Source: an uncultured Flavobacteriales bacterium (GTDB taxonomy: Bacteria > Bacteroidota > Bacteroidia > Flavobacteriales > Crocinitomicaceae). Taken from it: a DNA stretch of 6,581 bases. A program made the position numbers and the translations under genes. The stretch's first letter is position 1. Each line of letters starts with the position of its first letter. The stretch lies in the NCBI GenBank assembly GCA_946886545.1, contig CAMPIU010000173.1, positions 1-6,581 on the forward strand, read 5' to 3'. Of this stretch, positions 1-6,094 are shown piece by piece. The notes under the pieces are model-generated. The model worked only from the letters and a program-made list of their open reading frames with translations. It was not told where the DNA came from and made no database searches.

Positions 1-23
1 CCTTTAATTTTTTCTTCTATCAT
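1..23 (-). CDS. possible start of a downstream gene, cut by the left edge
   Basis: An ATG at 23-21 overlaps the stop codon of the helix-hairpin-helix gene (TAATG) and opens a frame reading MIEEKIK before the window ends. A one-base stop/start overlap is a common sign of translational coupling, and all genes here run the same way, so a real gene start is plausible. Seven residues cannot identify a product. The start is compatible with adenine phosphoribosyltransferases, which often open in a similar way, but this is only a guess and many other proteins would fit equally well. Confidence 0.35.
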
Positions 24-883
24 TATTCTATTGTAAGGTAATGCTTCAGTTTTTCATACAGTTCATCTGTCATCAAAACCGATTTTTTAATCTCGCGGAG
101 TTCCTTATAGAATCCGTTTTGAGAGCGCAATTTTACGAGAGAATTTGCCAAATTCCAAGAAATATATGGATGATATGATAATTCCTTAATACTTGCGGTG
201 TTGACATTGATTGTCCGAATGTTCTCCTCATCAATTTGAAGATGCTTTTCCCACACTGCAATTTTCTCTGGAGTTGCCTGCCAAACTTCACTCAGTTGGT
301 TCAACGAATAAAACCCTCCGAAATTGTCCCTGGCTCGAATAATTTGTTTGGCGTCAAAGATTGTAATGTCCTGAGCTTGCAGCAGATCATCCAGACTCGC
401 CCGGTTTATTGCTACCACAATTAATTTCTGCTCCAGTTTATACTCGGTTCGGCGATCGAAATTCTTGGCCCTTTCCGGATAATAAGTAGAATCTTTGATC
501 AAATCGAATAATTCATCCGAAATAACAAATATCCGCTTTAGTTCTTCATTCGAGTAGATCTTCCCGGAAGTGAATTTCAGTACAATTGCACTTTGTTTTT
601 CCGAAAGTCCCAAAGCCATCCAATCTTCCAAAGCATAATCGTTCGGATTAAACCTCGCCAAAGGTCGTGAATAGTGTTTTTTCTTTCGGTCTTTCCGATA
701 ATCAAAATAAGACTCCCGGTTCAACTTCTCCGTAACCTGTTTCTCGACGTTCGACCATTGTTCTATCCTGATCTCGGGTTTTGGCCTGAAATACTGAATC
801 AAATCAGGTGCAACAAAAATGATCAGCAGCAAAATGGCAAATATAAAGATGCCTCGTTTAGTAGATTTTGAATAGTGGGTCAT
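23..883 (-). CDS. membrane-anchored protein with three helix-hairpin-helix (ComEA-like) units
   Basis: The 286-residue product begins with a short basic stretch (MTHYSKSTKR) and one hydrophobic segment at about 11-27, so it is probably anchored in the inner membrane with its C-terminal part outside the cytoplasm. A charged linker (about 35-75) follows. Three related units then appear at about 78-129, 158-215 and 225-283. The second and third show the ComEA-type signature: INRASLDDL and INVNTASIKEL, followed by a helix and then GGFYSLNQL or NGFYKELREI. The first unit (FNPNDYALEDW, SGKIYSNEELKRI) is more divergent. Such domains bind DNA without sequence specificity, and ComEA is the periplasmic DNA receptor of competence. 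Membrane-tethered versions with several units are common in Bacteroidota and have no settled role. The start is 8 bases after the stop of the dehydrogenase gene, with GAGA in the spacer, which suggests an operon. The domain call is firm; a role in DNA uptake is inference. Confidence 0.85.
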   Translation of the reverse strand: MTHYSKSTKRGIFIFAILLLIIFVAPDLIQYFRPKPEIRIEQWSNVEKQVTEKLNRESYFDYRKDRKKKHYSRPLARFNPNDYALEDWMALGLSEKQSAIVLKFTSGKIYSNEELKRIFVISDELFDLIKDSTYYPERAKNFDRRTEYKLEQKLIVVAINRASLDDLLQAQDITIFDAKQIIRARDNFGGFYSLNQLSEVWQATPEKIAVWEKHLQIDEENIRTINVNTASIKELSYHPYISWNLANSLVKLRSQNGFYKELREIKKSVLMTDELYEKLKHYLTIE

Positions 884-891
884 ATTTTCTC

Positions 892-1803
892 TTAGTGGTA
901 GTGAATTAAATCATTTTGGAGGAGCGGTATGGTTTCCTGAATATCCATCGGGTGATAATCCAGCAATTTTTCAGCTTTGGAAAGATCGAAACCGGTTCTT
1001 GGCGGCCTTTTCGCAGCCTGATTCAATGTTTTTGAGGAAATCGTTTCAATCTGCAAATTTGACAGCTTAAGTGCCTTTCCTACTTCCTGAACAATTTGAT
1101 TGATAGGTCTTGACACAGGACCTGAAAGATGGAAAATACCTCTTTGATTTCTCTTCACGATTTCAACACAACCATAGGCTAAATCATCTGCCCAGGTTGG
1201 GGCGCGAAACTGATCATTTACCAGCTTCATTAATTCTCCTTTCGGCAAAGCTTCCAAAGCCCAAAGAATCATATTTGAACGAGACAAACCAAAACCGGTT
1301 CCATAAACTATGATCGTTCTGGCAATCGACCAGTTTTGATAATTATCCGGATCCTCAAGCAGTAATTTTTCTGCATCTACCTTTGATTGAGCATAGACAC
1401 TCAACGGATTTACCTGATCTTCTTCTTTGTATGGTCCGTTCTCTCCATCAAATACAAAGTCGGTAGAAAGTAATTCAAAATGAGCCTGAATACTTTTTGC
1501 AGCATCATAAAGCACCTTGGAAGACACCACATTTACCTGGCGACATTCTTCCGGATGTTCTTCGCAATAATCCACATTAGTTAAAGCAGCAGTATGAATA
1601 ATTGCCGTTGGCTTTTGATCGACCACCAATTGTTCAACCTCATCGGTTTGAAGTAAATCCAACCTGAAATAATTGCTTTCCGGGCATTCAGGGTTTCTGT
1701 TTGGACCTTTGGAAGTTGCTATAAAAGGTATGTTATGCTTCATACAGCGTTTGACAATTTTTTGTCCCAACAAACCATTTGAGCCGGTGATCAGTATTTT
1801 CAT
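892..1803 (-). CDS. SDR-family NAD(P)-dependent reductase, RmlD / dTDP-4-dehydrorhamnose reductase-like
   Basis: This is a 303-residue extended short-chain dehydrogenase, a full-length size for RmlD-like proteins. The N-terminal Rossmann motif is GSNGLLG (residues 7-13). The active-site segment has LLSTDFVFDG (111-120) and the catalytic pair Y137/K141 in YAQSK. ARTIIVYG (161-168), DQFRAPTWADDLA (197-209) and RPPRTGFDLSKAEKLL (266-281) match the conserved layout of the RmlD substrate-binding family (compare the DQ...PT...DLA block of RmlD). RmlD reduces dTDP-4-dehydrorhamnose to dTDP-rhamnose, but no other rhamnose gene (rmlA, B or C) is present, so the substrate is unknown. The same subfamily includes MAT2B, the eukaryotic methionine adenosyltransferase regulatory subunit, so the name should stay generic. 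The ATG at 1803 is set by homology, because the Rossmann motif begins at once; there is no clear ribosome binding site in the 12-base spacer after the pspC-like gene. Confidence 0.88.
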   Translation of the reverse strand: MKILITGSNGLLGQKIVKRCMKHNIPFIATSKGPNRNPECPESNYFRLDLLQTDEVEQLVVDQKPTAIIHTAALTNVDYCEEHPEECRQVNVVSSKVLYDAAKSIQAHFELLSTDFVFDGENGPYKEEDQVNPLSVYAQSKVDAEKLLLEDPDNYQNWSIARTIIVYGTGFGLSRSNMILWALEALPKGELMKLVNDQFRAPTWADDLAYGCVEIVKRNQRGIFHLSGPVSRPINQIVQEVGKALKLSNLQIETISSKTLNQAAKRPPRTGFDLSKAEKLLDYHPMDIQETIPLLQNDLIHYH

Positions 1804-1815
1804 GAAGCTAAACTG

Positions 1816-2055
1816 TTATAATTCCCAGATAGATGCACGTTTTGGTCGTTTAAAACCAAAATAGTGTTTATGTTCTAAAATCCAGGCCATAATGAGATAC
1901 GGAATTAAAGGAGAACCCAATCCAATGCAGGTTGCATAGATAAATCCCAGACGAACTTTATTCGTTTGGATTCCCAATTTGGTAGCCCACCAGGAGCATA
2001 CTCCGAATGAGCGCATCTCAAAGAAAAAAGCTATTTTTTGTAAGGTTCTTTTCAT
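1816..2055 (-). CDS. small PspC-domain membrane protein
   Basis: The product is 79 residues long and consists almost entirely of one PspC domain: GVCSWWATKLGIQTNKVRL (18-36) leads into a hydrophobic segment (about 37-60, containing LGSPLIPYLIMAW). A basic tail (KRPKR) ends in SIWEL. Short PspC proteins of this form are common in Bacteroidota. In proteobacteria PspC takes part in the phage-shock (envelope stress) response, but that role cannot be assumed for the stand-alone form, and no other psp gene is present. I chose the ATG at 2055 over an in-frame ATG at 2106. AGGA lies a suitable distance upstream of 2055, the family starts near MKRTLQK, and the extra 17 residues of the longer form would run through the heptad repeat and the possible promoter. 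The SDR gene begins 12 bases after the stop, so the two are probably co-transcribed. Confidence 0.85.
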   Translation of the reverse strand: MKRTLQKIAFFFEMRSFGVCSWWATKLGIQTNKVRLGFIYATCIGLGSPLIPYLIMAWILEHKHYFGFKRPKRASIWEL

Positions 2056-2070
2056 CTTGTTTTCCTGTAT

Positions 2071-2078
2071 CAAAATTA
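2071..2078 (-). promoter_or_regulatory. possible -7 promoter element ahead of the pspC-like gene
   Basis: The minus strand reads TAATTTTG here, matching the Bacteroidota -7 consensus TAnnTTTG, 15 bases before the chosen ATG and just ahead of the AGGA ribosome binding site. No TTG is visible at the expected -33 spacing, so half of the usual promoter is missing. If used, it would give a very short leader and separate expression of the pspC/SDR/HHH group from the DUF2851 gene. Confidence 0.35.
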
Positions 2079-2088
2079 CGCATTTTTT

Positions 2089-2171
2089 AAATTGAAAATG
2101 GACCATTGAGAATTGAAAAGTTACTCAATAGTCTAAACTCCTTTCAATTTTACATTTTCAATTTTCAATTC
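2089..2171. repeat. symmetric inverted arrays of a 7-base unit (ATTGAAA)
   Basis: On the plus strand, 2091-2118 divides into four in-phase heptads: ATTGAAA, ATGGACC, ATTGAGA and ATTGAAA. On the other side, 2142-2169 divides into TTTCAAT, TTTACAT, TTTCAAT and TTTCAAT, the same unit inverted. The two arrays are symmetric about position 2130. A perfect 12-base inverted repeat joins 2089-2100 and 2153-2164, and 2111-2120 can pair with 2141-2149 with one bulged base. The transcript could therefore fold into a long AT-rich hairpin with a loop at about 2121-2140 that contains the DUF2851 stop codon (2133-2135). It has no GC-rich stem with a U-tract, so a classical intrinsic terminator is not obvious. 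A 3'-end or mRNA-stability element is possible, as is a dispersed repeat of the genome. Confidence 0.7.
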
Positions 2172-3434
2172 ACGCTTTAAAACAGCATTCCCAATTACAC
2201 ATTTCAAACAGGCTTTTTTTGAACAAAACTCATTGGAAAGTTCAATCAAGCCCTGAGACTCTAAAGCATTCATTGGTTTAATTCCTATATTTTTCCAGTT
2301 AGTGATTCTTTCATTCTTTTCCGGCGGAAGTATTTCCAATATTTCGAAAGCTTTGTTTCGATAAGAATCATCACTCAAACGATAGGACAACCACCACAAA
2401 AAGGGAACAACACTGTTAATGATAATTGTATTGGCTGTACCGATACTCAATGTTGAAGCGTTCTTTTTCTCTTTCCCGAAATCAAAATGATCCAGCCAAT
2501 ACTCATGAGCCGGTTTCATTAGTTTACTTTGCAGCATCGCAAGCAACTCCTTTGCCGGCAAATACCAACTGTCCGAATCCCAATTCATTTCATGAACAAA
2601 TGTGGCGAATTGTGCCAAACGCTGAGTTGGGAAACCTCCTGGCCTGCAGCCTTTAAATTTCCAGCTGTACGCATTCCTGGATTCCAGCTTAAGCCTGTAA
2701 CGCTGAAAATCCCATTCCTTTTTTAATTCCTCATGATAGGCAATGGCCTTGTTTTCTTCCAAAAATCCACCAACCCCGAAAGTGATAGCCATTTTTTGTT
2801 TTTGATTGGCTTTAATGAACTTATCAAAGGGAATTCCAATTGCCAGTTCCTGGAAAGGAAGTTGATTGGTTTTCATTCCAAAGGCTTTCGAGATCGTATG
2901 AAACAACACTTCTTTAAAGGACATCTTCCGGGTCTGATACTGATTTTCAAGCTCCATCATTTTCCGGTCCATTCGCTGAAAGAGGGCCTGTTCAATTTGA
3001 TTCAAGACGATTACCCCGGGAATCTCATTCAAAAAAGACTCACACAAAACTGTATTGCTTCCTTTATAATAAGTGTTGAACCAATTGAAATGATCCCAAT
3101 CGATAAGTTGCTTGAGTTCCACTGTCGGAAGGGGAATTCCTTCTACAAAAATCAATTGGTCGTGCTCGTAAACAACATGAAGAATCACATTGGAATAGGC
3201 TTTGTCGAATTGGTGACCATGCAAATTCCAATCGGAAGATTTGACATGCATTTCGATGTTTCCGGAATGGGTGATCTGATCCAGAACAATTTTTCCGTTG
3301 AAAAAATCAGGACCCGAATCCAGGTTGTGAATTCCAACATGGAGGATTTCAACTTTTCTCCCGTCAATGGTGAATAGGTTGGTCAATGGAAGCCGCTTGT
3401 TCTTCCATAGAAAATGCAGGTAATCTTCGTTCAT
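2133..3434 (-). CDS. DUF2851 family protein
   Basis: The 433-residue soluble protein matches the DUF2851 family, which is widespread in Bacteroidota and has no established function. Recognisable blocks are the start NEDYLHFLW, HVGIHNLDSGPDF (32-44), GNIEMHVKSSDW (58-69), VILHVVYEHD (83-92), RPGGFPTQRLAQFA (264-277) and a hydrophobic stretch GTANTIIINSVVPFLWWLS (332-350). Conserved acidic and His residues in the first two blocks resemble an enzyme active site, but I cannot name the reaction. Near the C-terminus C404, C409 and C412 (CSKKACLKC) could bind metal. The last 12 or so residues (after about 421) are encoded by the ATTGAAA heptad repeat and are probably not part of the conserved fold. 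The ATG at 3434 is supported by the family N-terminus; two nearby upstream ATGs are out of frame, and AGG lies about 13 bases upstream. Confidence 0.9.
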   Translation of the reverse strand: MNEDYLHFLWKNKRLPLTNLFTIDGRKVEILHVGIHNLDSGPDFFNGKIVLDQITHSGNIEMHVKSSDWNLHGHQFDKAYSNVILHVVYEHDQLIFVEGIPLPTVELKQLIDWDHFNWFNTYYKGSNTVLCESFLNEIPGVIVLNQIEQALFQRMDRKMMELENQYQTRKMSFKEVLFHTISKAFGMKTNQLPFQELAIGIPFDKFIKANQKQKMAITFGVGGFLEENKAIAYHEELKKEWDFQRYRLKLESRNAYSWKFKGCRPGGFPTQRLAQFATFVHEMNWDSDSWYLPAKELLAMLQSKLMKPAHEYWLDHFDFGKEKKNASTLSIGTANTIIINSVVPFLWWLSYRLSDDSYRNKAFEILEILPPEKNERITNWKNIGIKPMNALESQGLIELSNEFCSKKACLKCVIGNAVLKRELKIENVKLKGV

Positions 3435-3518
3435 ATTTCATCATTTTCCTATTTAATTTAAGAAAAAAGACGAGTTAAAACAAGAGCTAAATCAAGAAAA
3501 TGAAAAATTGAAAGCGAG

Positions 3519-4583
3519 TTATTTGTATTCCGGAAATAAACTTACCAGTCCGGTTTCACTTGCTTCACAAACTCCGCGTTCTGTGATCAAGGCCGTAACC
3601 AAACGGGCCGGAGTAACATCAAATCCGTAGTTGCTTGCCTGGGTAGTTTCCGGACAGATCAAGACCTCATCCAGCTGACCCGAAATTTTGCTCTTCCCGA
3701 CAACATAACGGACTTCGTTTTGGTCTCGCTGTTCGATCGGGATTTCTTTCAATCCATCGCGAATGGTCATATCCAATGTGGTTGAAGGAAGTGCTACATA
3801 AAATGGAATTTGGTTATCATGGGCGGCCAATGCTTTCAGGTAGGTCCCGATCTTATTGGCTACGTCTCCGTTTCTTGTTGTTCTATCCGTTCCAACGATA
3901 CACATATCTACCATTCCGTGCTGCATCAAATGCCCGCCCTGATTATCTACAACTAAAGTATGATGAACATCGTGTCTTGTCAATTCATAGCAGGTGAGGT
4001 TTGCACCCTGTAAGCGTGGACGGGTTTCGTCCACCCAAACATGTACTTTAATACCTTTCTGAACAGCTTGGTAAATCGGTGAAGTAATCGTTCCCCACTC
4101 GATACAACCCAGCATTCCTGCATTGCAGTGTGTCAGGATATGAACTGTTTCTCCATTTTTTTTCTTCGAAATAGCTTCGATCAGTGGTAAACCGTGAACA
4201 CCAATCATTCTGCATGTTTCCACGTCGTCTTCTACGATTTGTGCAGCTTCTTCCCAGGCAGTTTGCACCAAATCAGTAGCATTTTCCAATTTTGCTTTCA
4301 TCCGATCAAGCGCCCAGAACAAATTCACTGCCGTTGGACGCGAAAGACGCAAATCCGCAAACGCTTCATTCAAATCCGCACCTTCTCTTGCTGCCAGGTA
4401 AATCCCATAAGCCGCTGTTGCACCAATCAACGGAGCACCACGAACAACCATGTCTTTGATTGCACGTTCTGCATCTTTGTAAGAGATCAACTTTTCAACT
4501 ACCCATTCGTGTGGTAATTTACGTTGATCAATCACTTCTACGTACTTGTCTTCGGTTGTCCAAATGGTTCTGAATGCGCTCAT
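3519..4583 (-). CDS. mtnA: S-methyl-5-thioribose-1-phosphate isomerase
   Basis: MtnA converts 5-methylthioribose-1-phosphate to 5-methylthioribulose-1-phosphate in the cytosolic methionine salvage pathway. At 354 residues it has the normal family length. Diagnostic blocks are RGAPLIGATAAYG (48-60), ILTHCNAGMLG (149-159, with the catalytic Cys at 153), DETRPRLQGANLT (185-197), GTDRTTRNGDVANKIGTY (231-248, with the catalytic Asp at 233) and FDVTPARLVTALIT (321-334). These separate it from the related eIF2B alpha/beta/delta and ribose-1,5-bisphosphate isomerase groups. It is somewhat divergent: GTDRTTRNGD replaces the more usual GADR-type sequence, and ASNYGFDVTP replaces NPAFDVTP, but the catalytic residues remain. 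It lies 42 bases after mtnC on the same strand, so it probably shares its transcript, perhaps with an added promoter in that gap. No strong ribosome binding site precedes the ATG. Confidence 0.96.
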   Translation of the reverse strand: MSAFRTIWTTEDKYVEVIDQRKLPHEWVVEKLISYKDAERAIKDMVVRGAPLIGATAAYGIYLAAREGADLNEAFADLRLSRPTAVNLFWALDRMKAKLENATDLVQTAWEEAAQIVEDDVETCRMIGVHGLPLIEAISKKKNGETVHILTHCNAGMLGCIEWGTITSPIYQAVQKGIKVHVWVDETRPRLQGANLTCYELTRHDVHHTLVVDNQGGHLMQHGMVDMCIVGTDRTTRNGDVANKIGTYLKALAAHDNQIPFYVALPSTTLDMTIRDGLKEIPIEQRDQNEVRYVVGKSKISGQLDEVLICPETTQASNYGFDVTPARLVTALITERGVCEASETGLVSLFPEYK

Positions 4584-4600
4584 ATTTCAATTTTCTGGTG

Positions 4601-4608
4601 CAAAATTA
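4601..4608 (-). promoter_or_regulatory. possible -7 promoter element ahead of mtnA
   Basis: The minus strand reads TAATTTTG, fitting TAnnTTTG, 17 bases before the mtnA start in the mtnC-mtnA gap. No -33 TTG is visible at normal spacing. It could be a secondary promoter inside the salvage cluster, or simply an AT-rich chance match. Confidence 0.3.
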
Positions 4609-4625
4609 ATTTATTTCGAAGATTC

Positions 4626-5321
4626 TTATTCGAAAATGATTTCGTCGAAAGAGCTTACCGCTTTACTCCAGGAAGGTGTCAGACCTTCTCTTGCCAGTTG
4701 AATGGTCTGAAAACCGTTTGAATCCGCAGCTTCCAACTCTTCAATGATATCGCTAAGAAAAAGAATTTCCGACGGTTCCAAATGAAGTGCTTTTGCAATT
4801 TTAGCATACGTTTCCGCATCCCTTTTGCCACCTGTATTGGTGTCGAAATAAGAAGAGAAAAATGGAGTTAGGTCTCCGGAAATACTGTAACCGAAAATTA
4901 ACTTTTGTGCAGGAACTGAACCGGAGGAAAATACACCCAGCTCAATCCCTTGTTCTTTCCATTTCTTCAAATTGGCTGCGACTTCCGGATAAACATGCCC
5001 TTTCAGCACACCATCCCGATAGCCTTTCTCCCAAAGAACTCCCTGCAAGGTTTTAAGCGGAGTAATTTTACGATCTTCCACACTCCATTCATACAATTTG
5101 TCAATGATCTCCTGCTCGGTAGAAATTGTTTCTCCATCTTCGGATTCTGCCAATTTGATCGTGTGTTCGAAAGCTTCCTTCACGACCGGATTATCCGTCA
5201 TTTCAGCTAAATCAAGAATATTATTCCGAAAATAGGGAAATAATTTTTCAGCAACAAAGGATATCGAAGAAGTAGTTCCTTCGATATCAGTTAGAATGAA
5301 TCTGGGCTTTTTCAATATCAT
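4626..5321 (-). CDS. mtnC: acireductone synthase (enolase-phosphatase E1)
   Basis: MtnC is a bifunctional HAD-family enzyme that enolises 2,3-diketo-5-methylthiopentyl-1-phosphate and then removes the phosphate to give acireductone, the substrate of MtnD. At 231 residues the length is typical. HAD motif I is TDIEGTTSSI (11-20), with D12 and E14 in the family-specific D-x-E form. Motif II is VFSSGSVPAQK (130-140), K166 lies in TNTGGKRDAETY, and motif III is FLSDIIEELEAA (188-199). The cap-region block LQGVLWEKGYRDG (92-104) is also characteristic. The gene begins 47 bases after the membrane-protein gene and is followed by mtnA. No clear ribosome binding site precedes the ATG; TAATTTTG lies only 4 bases upstream. 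MtnB, which makes the substrate, is not encoded in the window. Confidence 0.96.
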   Translation of the reverse strand: MILKKPRFILTDIEGTTSSISFVAEKLFPYFRNNILDLAEMTDNPVVKEAFEHTIKLAESEDGETISTEQEIIDKLYEWSVEDRKITPLKTLQGVLWEKGYRDGVLKGHVYPEVAANLKKWKEQGIELGVFSSGSVPAQKLIFGYSISGDLTPFFSSYFDTNTGGKRDAETYAKIAKALHLEPSEILFLSDIIEELEAADSNGFQTIQLAREGLTPSWSKAVSSFDEIIFE

Positions 5322-5325
5322 GTTT

Positions 5326-5333
5326 CAAAATTA
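5326..5333 (-). promoter_or_regulatory. possible -7 promoter-like element ahead of mtnC
   Basis: TAATTTTG on the minus strand fits the Bacteroidota -7 consensus and follows directly on TACTTTG (5334-5340). It is only 4 bases from the mtnC ATG, so a transcript from it would be almost leaderless; a TTG further upstream (5345-5347) is too close to act as -33. Weak evidence, listed because the same octamer recurs in two other gaps. Confidence 0.2.
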
Positions 5334-5368
5334 CAAAGTAAAAACAAGGAAAATAGTTAGTGTGAAAA

Positions 5369-6094
5369 TTATTCGATCTCCTCCTGATATGCTACTATTG
5401 GAAGAGCCACCGATTTGAATTTCACATCAATATACGACCAAATAAAGGTGCAGATAAACATCCATACCAGGCAGATGTATCCGAATGTGTTAAAGTCGTT
5501 AACGACACCGTCAATAATAATTGCCAATGTGGATCCTATTAAGTAAGCATTGACTTTAAGTTTTGTATTTTTAGCCATTGGCAAAAAAATATTCCAATCC
5601 CTTACTTTATAGATATTTAATTTTTTCAATTCTCTTCTAAATCCAAGAAATTCAAAGACTAAAATAATTCCGGATATTAAAACGACATTAGTCCATTGCC
5701 CATCCCACTTTTCCACAAACTGCTCGAAATCCTCGACTTTTAAAACCTTATAGAAAAAAGCAGCGATAATAGCTCCTGAAATAACCATCGACATGGCAAG
5801 TGCAAATGTAAATAAGAACGCATTGGCGACAAAAACAAAAATCTGCCAAATAATCACCATGGGTTGAGCCAGATCCTCGTGCTTCAGCGTTCCTTTTATC
5901 GAAGCAAGCACCGTGTTTTTATAGGTCAGCTCACACAACGACAAATAGTGATTGAAGAACAAGCTAAAGAATGAAACATTCAAAAATAAAATGGTTTGAC
6001 CGATATCCCATGACCAGAAAAAATACCCGATCAGGGTGACAATAATCCAAATACCATTGATGAAAAGGGAATAATAATCCTTTAGTAGCCTCAT
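5369..6094 (-). CDS. unrecognised multi-pass membrane protein in the methionine salvage cluster
   Basis: I do not recognise this 241-residue protein with confidence. It is strongly hydrophobic, with six or seven likely membrane segments at about 11-28, 31-49, 78-98, 99-117, 134-151, 181-197 and 203-222. The longest polar stretches are at 50-75, 118-133 and 152-180; the last is basic (FRRELKKLNIYKVRDW). There is no signal peptide apart from the first helix, and no ATP-binding, catalytic or metal motif is visible. The layout faintly recalls DUF6498-type membrane proteins, but this is weak. The ATG at 6094-6092 overlaps the mtnD stop as ATGA, so it is probably translationally coupled to mtnD, and mtnC follows 47 bases later. 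The position suggests co-expression with methionine salvage, perhaps as a carrier for a methylthio compound or methionine, but that is inference from context only. Confidence 0.8.
   Translation of the reverse strand: MRLLKDYYSLFINGIWIIVTLIGYFFWSWDIGQTILFLNVSFFSLFFNHYLSLCELTYKNTVLASIKGTLKHEDLAQPMVIIWQIFVFVANAFLFTFALAMSMVISGAIIAAFFYKVLKVEDFEQFVEKWDGQWTNVVLISGIILVFEFLGFRRELKKLNIYKVRDWNIFLPMAKNTKLKVNAYLIGSTLAIIIDGVVNDFNTFGYICLVWMFICTFIWSYIDVKFKSVALPIVAYQEEIE

Noticed and set aside
2056..2106. 17-residue N-terminal extension of the PspC-domain protein from an ATG at 2106
   Set aside because: The extension runs through the heptad repeat and the possible promoter. The ATG at 2055 has AGGA upstream and fits the usual family start.
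2733..3377. Open frame of 214 codons on the plus strand
   Set aside because: It lies entirely antisense to the DUF2851 gene, whose conserved family blocks fix the real frame. Its translation shows no recognisable domain, so it is a shadow frame.
3485..3498. 14-base exact match (AGCTAAATCAAGAA) between the mtnA-DUF2851 gap and 5205-5218 inside mtnC
   Set aside because: One short AT-rich match with no extended similarity, no symmetry and one copy inside a coding region; a chance match is the simplest explanation.
3435..3518. 84-base gap between mtnA and the DUF2851 gene examined for a terminator or riboswitch
   Set aside because: It is AT-rich with a short imperfect direct repeat (GAGTTAAAAC / GAGCTAAATC), but I see no GC-rich stem with a T-tract and no SAM riboswitch core; too short for most riboswitches.
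4194..4517. Open frame of 107 codons on the plus strand, rich in Cys and Phe
   Set aside because: It is antisense to the well-supported mtnA, and the composition is what the reverse strand of that gene produces. No domain is seen.
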